A stretch of DNA of 7,220 nt from Bdellovibrionales bacterium (lineage in GTDB: Bacteria; Bdellovibrionota; Bdellovibrionia; Bdellovibrionales; UBA1609), in assembly GCA_020435185.1 (NCBI GenBank), contig JAGRAA010000322.1:2585-9804 (forward strand). The letters run 5' to 3'. Of this stretch, positions 1 to 4,811 are shown one piece after another (the first letter of the stretch is position 1; every line of letters starts with the position of its first letter). Below the pieces are notes generated by a model, which was given only the letters and a program-made list of their open reading frames with translations, was not told the DNA's origin and made no database searches. Position numbers and translations under genes: made by a program.

Positions 1-453
1 CTAAAAACTATAAACGAAATTTCATTTAACAAAGAAGAAACTCTGTTCTACTACGGCCTGATTGTTTCAGCTTTTGTCAGAAGTTTTTTCCCAAATCTTT
101 TGATTAAGGAAAGTATCAAGATCCGAGATATTTTAGAAAATGAAACTCTAGTTCAGTTTATGAAGTTTGAACTCGGACTCTTTAACTACGAACAAGACCT
201 CATTGCTCGTGCCTTTAGTCTAAAAAATTTACTCTCTAAACGAGTGCAATTAGAAAAAAAGGGAGACAAAACCATCCAATCACTTTTTAGAAACGAGGCC
301 TTTCCCCTAGCACTCTTTTTATCAAAAAGAGACTTTTATCTCTCTCCAGAAGATTGGACCTTCTGGTATGACTCTTACCATAAAGCCATTCCCCAGCTTC
401 TGGCCAGCCAACCTCTTCGTGAACGCAAACCTAAACGCAAAAAAAAGAAATAA
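1..453 (+). CDS. 3' part of a gene of unknown function with a lysine-rich tail (5' end outside window)
   Basis: The frame is open from base 1 to a TAA at 451-453, giving 150 visible residues. A TTG at 100 could start translation, but the frame continues upstream without a stop, so the true start probably lies left of the window. The visible part looks alpha-helical: an aromatic stretch (LFYYGLIVSAFVRSFF) comes first, followed by amphipathic charged segments and a strongly basic end (RKPKRKKKK). No signal peptide or membrane segment is clear. I do not recognise the family with confidence. The helical pattern and basic tail are loosely like the C-terminal part of CCA-adding/poly(A) polymerase proteins, but no catalytic motif is in view, so this is only a guess. 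A run of eight A (439-446) sits just before the stop. The gene is followed at 56 nt by tatA, which seems to have its own promoter. Confidence 0.6.
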   Translation, partial: LKTINEISFNKEETLFYYGLIVSAFVRSFFPNLLIKESIKIRDILENETLVQFMKFELGLFNYEQDLIARAFSLKNLLSKRVQLEKKGDKTIQSLFRNEAFPLALFLSKRDFYLSPEDWTFWYDSYHKAIPQLLASQPLRERKPKRKKKK

Positions 454-455
454 CA

Positions 456-484
456 TTGAACTTAAGTAAGGGATCTATTAAAAT
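456..484 (+). promoter_or_regulatory. candidate sigma-70-type promoter for tatA
   Basis: A -35-like TTGAAC (456-461) and a -10-like TAAAAT (479-484, one mismatch to TATAAT) are separated by exactly 17 nt, immediately after the stop of the upstream gene. Transcription would start near 491, giving a leader of about 19 nt that still contains the ribosome binding site. This is a consensus match by eye only. Confidence 0.45.
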
Positions 485-496
485 AAAGAGAACTTG

Positions 497-503
497 AAAA
501 GGA
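497..503 (+). promoter_or_regulatory. ribosome binding site of tatA
   Basis: AAAAGGA lies 6 nt before the ATG at 510. This supports that start codon and agrees with the expected TatA N-terminus. Confidence 0.6.
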
Positions 504-509
504 TAACCT

Positions 510-740
510 ATGTCTCCCTCACTATGGCAAATTATTATTGTAATCGCTATCTTTGCGATTTTGTTTATGGGCCCCAAAAAGATACCCAGCTTAGGTAAGT
601 CTATTGGACAGGCCATTCGTGGATTTAAGAAAGGCTTAAACGAAGACGAAATTGATGTCACTGAGTCTTCTGAAAGACTTGAAGAGGGCTCTTCACAAAG
701 CCAACAAAAACAATCCTCTAAAGAAAAAGATAAAGTTTAA
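510..740 (+). CDS. tatA: Sec-independent protein translocase subunit TatA
   Basis: TatA oligomers form the transport element of the twin-arginine pathway, which moves folded proteins across the inner membrane. The 76-residue protein has the family layout: a short N-terminus with the Trp-Gln pair (residues 6-7), one membrane helix (about 5-20), a Gly-Pro hinge (21-22), an amphipathic helix (about 23-42, with LGKSIGQAIRGFKKG), an acidic patch (45-49, EDEID) and a polar Ser/Gln/Lys tail. The GFKKG end of the amphipathic helix is typical of TatA rather than TatB. Oddly, the conserved Phe-Gly of the hinge reads F-M-G, and the spacing from the Trp-Gln pair to the hinge glycine is one residue longer than I recall for E. 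coli TatA. No tatB or tatC is nearby. The gene appears to be transcribed alone, and its stop lies 6 nt from a large inverted-repeat element. Confidence 0.9.
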   Translation: MSPSLWQIIIVIAIFAILFMGPKKIPSLGKSIGQAIRGFKKGLNEDEIDVTESSERLEEGSSQSQQKQSSKEKDKV

Positions 741-746
741 AGGTAC

Positions 747-896
747 CAAAAGGTACGGACACACTTTGGTGTCCATAAAGCGTCATATATTATCATTTCC
801 AATTTAAAATCAACTAGTGTGTAAAACTAAAAACAGGCTGTCATTTTAATAATTTGATGACGCCATGTGGACACCAAAGTGTGTCCGTACCTTTTG
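747..896. repeat. 150-bp inverted-repeat element, REP-doublet (REPIN)- or MITE-like
   Basis: Two 40-bp arms (747-786 and 857-896) are inverted copies of each other, identical at 37 of 40 positions, and the outermost 29 bp are perfect. They enclose an AT-rich 70-bp spacer (787-856) with no gene. Each arm holds its own small palindrome, GGACAC, a 6-nt loop, GTGTCC (757-774 and 869-886), preceded on its outer side by GGTAC. Two hairpin units facing each other with a short conserved lead sequence is how REPINs mobilised by RAYT (Y1 HUH) transposases are built. A MITE is the other option. The element starts 6 nt after the tatA stop and ends 5 nt before the stop of the convergent transketolase gene, so it also lies where a bidirectional terminator would. 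No certain target-site duplication is visible. Mobility and function are inferred. Confidence 0.7.
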
Positions 897-901
897 AAGT
901 C

Positions 902-2947
902 TTAGTTATTCAATAAGTTTAATACAGCCTGAGAAATGGATTGCGCATCCAACCCATGCTTTTGATAAAGCTCTTCAGCGAGATAAGCGCTTTGCCCAAA
1001 GCCACCATTCACACCAAGGCTTTTTAGCTTAAATTCGATGCCTTCACGGGCCAAGCCATGAGAAAGCAATGAACCCATTCCGCCTACAACTTGATGATCT
1101 TCTACTGTCACCAAAAAACCTGCTGTTTTTTGTAAACATGATTTAAAAGTTTCGCTATCCAGTTGATTCACATTTGAAACATTCACGAGGAGAACTCCTA
1201 CGCCCTGATCTCTCAGCTGCTCTACAGCCTTTAACCCCTGGACAACCAAAGGACCATTGGTCGCAACAGTGACCGATTTAGTAAAATCGCCACATGTGTC
1301 TGCTACCACTAATGATTTTTTCAGATCATACTGAGCATTTTCAATATACTTCAAGGGGAAATTTTCTCTTCCCAAGAAGAAGATACTCGATTTAGGAGTA
1401 AGGCCTTGCTGTCGAGCTTGAGCAAATTCGTCGATAGCTTGACTCACTAAAGACTCCGCTTCCTCACTACAAGAAAGACTATAAACATTCGTATTGGGAA
1501 CACTGGCTGTCATCGCAAAATAAGTTAAAGCTTGATGAGAAGCCCCGTCAGCGGCATCTTGAAAACCAGCATGAGAATAAATCGCAATAATAGGAGCATC
1601 CGACAAGTTAGCCATCAATAAAGGCAGTGCACCTTTCGTCACACCAAATTGTGAAAACGTATCTACCACGGGAATGTATCCTTGCTTAGATAGTCCAGCC
1701 GCCATACTCACCATATTAGATTCGGCAACACCAATGTCAATTCCATGAGGCTCACAGGCTTTTTGAAACCCTGCCGTTCCTGTGGATCCGGCTAAATCAG
1801 AAGAAACACTGACTACTGGTAACCCCTGATTGACTTTCTTAATCAAAGCCTGACTAACTCCGATTTGAATTTTTTCTGTCTTTTCAACAGAATCTGATTT
1901 GGATTCACCAGTTGATAATTGATTTTGTTGAATTAAATCATTCGTCCATTCTTTAAACTCTGGAGGAACCTCGGCCCCGCCATATATTTCGTTCAAAAAC
2001 GACTCCAATTGATCAGGACTTTTCAATGGGAATCCGTGTCCCCCAGAAGAAGATTCTGCCGTGGCTTTCACGCCATAACCTTTCACGGTTTTTGCCCAAA
2101 GAGCGACGGGCTGCTCAGGGTGAGAGGATGCCCACTCATAAGATTTCTGAATAGCTTCCAAAGAAGCTTGTAAATCATTTCCATTTTCCAAAGAGATGAC
2201 CTTCCAGCCAAGAGATTCTAAGCCTTTAAAGGTTTCCTGCATAGAAAAGGCATCTGTTATACGACCAGATAATTTAGTGTTGTTATCACTAATAATCATC
2301 ACAAAAGGAGCCAACTCTCCCTTTTGAGCTAACCCTGGAATAGCCGCTAAAGACTCTTTAGCTTCTCCTTCCATGCAAGCGCCATCAGAAATCGTGGCAA
2401 AGGTCATTCTATTATCGCCACTTAATTTTTCTGCAAAAGCTAATCCTTGTGCTTGTGGAAGACTACTTCCTAAAGGTCCATTGCTTAAATACACTCCCTC
2501 AGGAAACAAATGGCTCTCTCCATGACCAGTTAATTTACTTTTTATGGAGCGAAAAGATTTCAAATCATTAAGAGTAAGATCTGCCATACCATAATTGGCT
2601 TTTAGAGCATAAAGACCATTTTCACAATGTCCAGCATCGTTAATCAGATGGAACATTTCATGCCATATCTTGTTGTTCTGTTTAGATAAATAAAAACAAA
2701 AACTATGCAAAGCTGACCAGATTTCAGCTAAGGCAGAAGGCCCTCCCCAATGACTAGCAGCGCCTCCTAAAACGGCCTGCATATCCATAAGTGCAACCAT
2801 CGCTCTTATGGATTTTGGATCAGCACAATCTAACTCTACGGATCCCATCGAAGGTCCTAGCTGAGCCGTCATTTTATATTTCAATGGCCCCTTTGGATTT
2901 CCTGATAAACGATTTTTAACTGCTAAAGGCTTAATTTGGGATCTCAT
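902..2947 (-). CDS. tkt: transketolase-family thiamine-diphosphate enzyme
   Basis: A cytoplasmic TPP enzyme expected to move two-carbon ketol units between sugar phosphates in the non-oxidative pentose phosphate pathway. Numbered from the chosen start (681 residues), it has the PP domain (about 40-335), a charged linker (346-360), the Pyr domain (about 361-535) and a C-terminal domain. Active-site histidines are present at 66, 107, 142, 304, 459 and 471. GPLG is at 157-160, the TPP/Mg motif SDG...E at 187-193 with Asn222, the activating Glu409 in VAESNM, Asp467 and Arg527. Odd points are Ser for the first Gly of the GDG motif, His-Trp where His-Pro is usual at 66-67, Ile362 where a sugar-phosphate arginine is expected, and about 40 extra N-terminal residues. 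The start at 2947 is chosen because AAGGAG lies 9 nt upstream. An in-frame ATG at 2977 lacks a good site. It converges on tatA and diverges from the deaminase gene. It may be a true transketolase or a relative with altered substrate. Confidence 0.85.
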   Translation of the reverse strand: MRSQIKPLAVKNRLSGNPKGPLKYKMTAQLGPSMGSVELDCADPKSIRAMVALMDMQAVLGGAASHWGGPSALAEIWSALHSFCFYLSKQNNKIWHEMFHLINDAGHCENGLYALKANYGMADLTLNDLKSFRSIKSKLTGHGESHLFPEGVYLSNGPLGSSLPQAQGLAFAEKLSGDNRMTFATISDGACMEGEAKESLAAIPGLAQKGELAPFVMIISDNNTKLSGRITDAFSMQETFKGLESLGWKVISLENGNDLQASLEAIQKSYEWASSHPEQPVALWAKTVKGYGVKATAESSSGGHGFPLKSPDQLESFLNEIYGGAEVPPEFKEWTNDLIQQNQLSTGESKSDSVEKTEKIQIGVSQALIKKVNQGLPVVSVSSDLAGSTGTAGFQKACEPHGIDIGVAESNMVSMAAGLSKQGYIPVVDTFSQFGVTKGALPLLMANLSDAPIIAIYSHAGFQDAADGASHQALTYFAMTASVPNTNVYSLSCSEEAESLVSQAIDEFAQARQQGLTPKSSIFFLGRENFPLKYIENAQYDLKKSLVVADTCGDFTKSVTVATNGPLVVQGLKAVEQLRDQGVGVLLVNVSNVNQLDSETFKSCLQKTAGFLVTVEDHQVVGGMGSLLSHGLAREGIEFKLKSLGVNGGFGQSAYLAEELYQKHGLDAQSISQAVLNLLNN

Positions 2948-2956
2948 AGTCAATTT

Positions 2957-2962
2957 CTCCTT
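2957..2962 (-). promoter_or_regulatory. ribosome binding site that decides the transketolase start
   Basis: On the minus strand AAGGAG stands 9 nt before the ATG at 2947. The more distal in-frame ATG at 2977 is preceded only by TAGGTTTAA. The shorter product is therefore preferred, and the extra ten residues are probably not translated. Confidence 0.6.
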
Positions 2963-3071
2963 CACTGATTCATACATTTAAACCTATACTTTTTCAATAT
3001 GAAGCTTTAATAATGATCAAGGCTATATAAGCGAGCAAACTTTAGGCGAAGCTCTATGAGCGAAGCAAATA

Positions 3072-3112
3072 TTAGACAAAGTTACAGATTGGGCGAAACT
3101 CTCTTTGTCTGA
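3072..3112. repeat. inverted repeat upstream of the deaminase gene
   Basis: AGACAAAG (3074-3081) and CTTTGTCT (3103-3110) are perfect reverse complements, extendable to 3072/3112 through one G-T wobble, with a 21-nt loop. The site ends 33 nt before the deaminase start. It could be an operator half-site pair or, if transcribed, a leader hairpin. Role unknown. Confidence 0.4.
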
Positions 3113-3136
3113 GCCCACGCGTCATCTTTATACGAT

Positions 3137-3140
3137 AGGA
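3137..3140 (+). promoter_or_regulatory. ribosome binding site of the deaminase gene
   Basis: AGGA lies 5 nt before the ATG at 3146. It is short and slightly close, but the encoded N-terminus (a helix followed by the metal-binding HxH strand) fits the family well, so this start is kept. Confidence 0.45.
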
Positions 3141-3145
3141 ATTCT

Positions 3146-4168
3146 ATGAGCACACTCACCGAAAAACAAATTAAAGAACTCCCAAAAGTGGAACTTCATC
3201 GCCATCTAGAGCTCTCCGTTCGCGCCGCCACAATTAAAGAACTGGCTCCTCAGATCGGCATAGAACTTCCGGACGAAGAAACTTTTAAAAATCATTTTCT
3301 TATCACCGAAAAAATGAACGACCTAGGCTCTGTGTTGAATAAGTTTTTAGATACACAAAAACTTCTCTTCTCAGAAGAAGTTCTAGAACGAGTCGCTTAC
3401 GAGGCTTGTGAAGATGCCTTCCATGAGGGCATCAAAATTTTAGAACTCAGATACGCTCCTACATTTGTAATACAAGGACATGATCACCTCAACTTTCAAA
3501 GTATTCACAACAGTTTTGTAAAAGGCATGCAAAGGGCAGAAAAAGATTTCCCTATGGCCGTTGGACTCGTTGGAATAATTCAAAGAATTCTCCCTGTCGA
3601 AGAGGCTGAACGAGTTACTCATTTTGTCATTGAAAATAAAGACACCTTTGTGGGCTTAGACTTAGCTGATAACGAGGAAGGTTTCGACAGCAAACCCTTT
3701 TCCAGTTTCTTTGATCAAGCAAAAAAATCAGGATTGGGGATCACAGTACATTCAGGAGAAGCCAACCTTCCTAAAGCTCCTCGCTATGTGAAAGATGCAA
3801 TAGACTATTTAGGCGCCGATCGTATCGGTCATGGTGTACAAATCTATAGAGATCCAGAAATCATCGAATATGTGAAGCAAAAACAAGTCACTTTAGAACT
3901 TTGCCCCACTAGCAATTACTTAACAAACGCCGTTCCATCTACCAAAGAACATCCTATTGTAGATTTGATGAACCAGGGTGTGAAAGTCACAATAAATACT
4001 GACGATCCTGGGATTTTTGGAATCGACCTTAACCACGAATATAACTTACTTGTTCGAGAGCATCTTTTTACGCAAGAACAATTTGAACTCACCAATAATA
4101 TTGCTGCAAAAGAAAGTTTTATTTCTCTTGAGAAAAAACAAAAGGTTTGGCCTAGAAAAATTAATTGA
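3146..4168 (+). CDS. add: adenosine deaminase-family metallohydrolase, substrate uncertain
   Basis: Members are cytoplasmic zinc enzymes of the amidohydrolase superfamily that deaminate adenosine, adenine or related purines. The 340-residue protein is full length. The metal and catalytic set is complete: His18 and His20 in HRHLE, His202 and Glu205 in VHSGE, His229 in RIGHG, and Asp286-Asp287 in INTDDP. LELCPTSN (250-257) and the C-terminal NNIAAKESF segment also match. The pocket is atypical: the usual HLDG at the first strand is HLEL (Gly to Leu23), and the usual LAGDE loop is LADNE (Gly to Asp175, Asp to Asn176). The glycine of that loop contacts purine N3 in characterised adenosine deaminases. 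The fold and hydrolytic chemistry are well supported, but adenosine as substrate is not. It stands alone on the plus strand, divergent from the transketolase gene, and its last 8 bases overlap the end of thiQ. Confidence 0.85.
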   Translation: MSTLTEKQIKELPKVELHRHLELSVRAATIKELAPQIGIELPDEETFKNHFLITEKMNDLGSVLNKFLDTQKLLFSEEVLERVAYEACEDAFHEGIKILELRYAPTFVIQGHDHLNFQSIHNSFVKGMQRAEKDFPMAVGLVGIIQRILPVEEAERVTHFVIENKDTFVGLDLADNEEGFDSKPFSSFFDQAKKSGLGITVHSGEANLPKAPRYVKDAIDYLGADRIGHGVQIYRDPEIIEYVKQKQVTLELCPTSNYLTNAVPSTKEHPIVDLMNQGVKVTINTDDPGIFGIDLNHEYNLLVREHLFTQEQFELTNNIAAKESFISLEKKQKVWPRKIN

Positions 4169-4177
4169 TTTTTTCTA
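4153..4177. terminator. weak AT-only inverted repeat at the convergent gene ends
   Basis: TAGAAAAA (4153-4160) and TTTTTCTA (4170-4177) form an 8-bp stem around a 9-nt loop that spans both the deaminase stop (4166-4168) and the thiQ stop (4161-4163). The stem is nearly all A/T and has no separate T tract, so it would be a poor intrinsic terminator. It is listed because it is the only structure at the junction. Confidence 0.2.
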
Positions 4178-4811
4178 AACGACCGCTGTTTATAAAAAAC
4201 TTAGAATCCGCGACCTGCTCCACATCCTCTTTATCATGAGTGATCATTAGTGCGGGTACTTCGTTCTGGAGAATAACCTTTTTAATTAATGCTCTAGATT
4301 TATTTTTCAACTCTTCATCTAGAGCTGAAAAAGGTTCATCCAGAAAAAGCAGTCGCGGATTCCCAGCCAGTGCTCTAGCCAAACTCACCCTTTGACGCTC
4401 ACCTCCAGAAAGAAGACGAGCCTTTCTGTGAAGAAAGTTTTCTAAATCTAACTGCTCAACAAGGTTTGATATCTTTAAATGCATTTCCGCAGTAGTCAAA
4501 TTTCGTGCTCGAGCAGCAAACTGGATATTTTCGTAAGAGGATAAATGTGGAAACAAATTATAACTTTGAAAAACTACCCCAAGTCTTTTTTGCTCTATGG
4601 AGTATTCAGATAGAGGCTCTCCTTTAAAGACCCAAGAAAAACCTTTGCATTCTTCTAAACCGATCAAAATTTTAAACAATGTCGATTTTCCAGACCCAGA
4701 CCGTCCTAAGATCGCTGTGATCCCCAAATCAGGGATTTCCCATTCAGGAATATCTAATAACCATTCTGGCTGTTGAGAATATTTAAACTTAATATTTTTT
4801 ACTAAAGACAT
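4161..4811 (-). CDS. thiQ: thiamine ABC transporter ATP-binding protein ThiQ
   Basis: This is the cytoplasmic ATPase that powers the importer formed with ThiP and ThiB. All ABC motifs are intact in the 216 residues: Walker A GRSGSGKST (36-44), Q-loop Gln82 in VVFQ, signature LSGGERQR (134-141), Walker B LLFLDEP (154-160), D-loop SALD (162-165) and H-loop His192 in MITHD. It ends soon after the H-loop, with no C-terminal regulatory domain of the FbpC/PotA kind. This matches the short ThiQ form (E. coli ThiQ is a little longer). The ATG at 4811 lies 23 nt inside the end of thiP, with AAGGG 8 nt upstream (4820-4824), so translation is probably coupled. The assignment to thiamine rests on the neighbours. 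The ATPase alone would also fit an iron or polyamine importer. Confidence 0.85.
   Translation of the reverse strand: MSLVKNIKFKYSQQPEWLLDIPEWEIPDLGITAILGRSGSGKSTLFKILIGLEECKGFSWVFKGEPLSEYSIEQKRLGVVFQSYNLFPHLSSYENIQFAARARNLTTAEMHLKISNLVEQLDLENFLHRKARLLSGGERQRVSLARALAGNPRLLFLDEPFSALDEELKNKSRALIKKVILQNEVPALMITHDKEDVEQVADSKFFINSGRLEKIN

Larger units (their letters stand above)
2948..3145. promoter_or_regulatory. divergent intergenic region with short repeats and possible RNA structure
   Basis: These 198 bp must hold the promoters for both the transketolase (minus) and the deaminase (plus), but no strong -35/-10 pair stands out on either strand. TATAAG at 3026-3031 (plus) is a fair -10 without a good -35. 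The region contains an 8-bp perfect inverted repeat, AGACAAAG (3074-3081) with CTTTGTCT (3103-3110). A competing 5-bp pair is TGGGC (3090-3094) with GCCCA (3113-3117). There are also near-repeats of the type AGCGA(A)GCAAA (3030-3040 and 3059-3069). No coding frame is convincing. Confidence 0.35.

Noticed and set aside
431..661. Minus-strand frame of 76 codons opposite tatA
   Set aside because: It lies across tatA, its promoter and the end of the upstream gene. No family features are visible, and tatA is clearly real.
747..896. CRISPR array
   Set aside because: There are only two units and they are inverted, not direct. No spacers of regular length and no cas genes are present.
741..901. Classical intrinsic terminator between tatA and the transketolase gene
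   Set aside because: The fold is strong, but neither the large stem nor the nested hairpins are followed by a proper T tract on either strand. A mobile-repeat reading fits better, and a terminator role remains only a possibility.
3105..3134. TTGTCT and TATACG with 18-nt spacing as a promoter for the deaminase gene
   Set aside because: Transcription would begin at about 3141, leaving only about 5 nt of leader and cutting off the AGGA ribosome binding site.
3440..3622. Minus-strand frame of 60 codons inside the deaminase gene
   Set aside because: It is fully antisense to a conserved enzyme, with no sign of a start site or recognisable protein.
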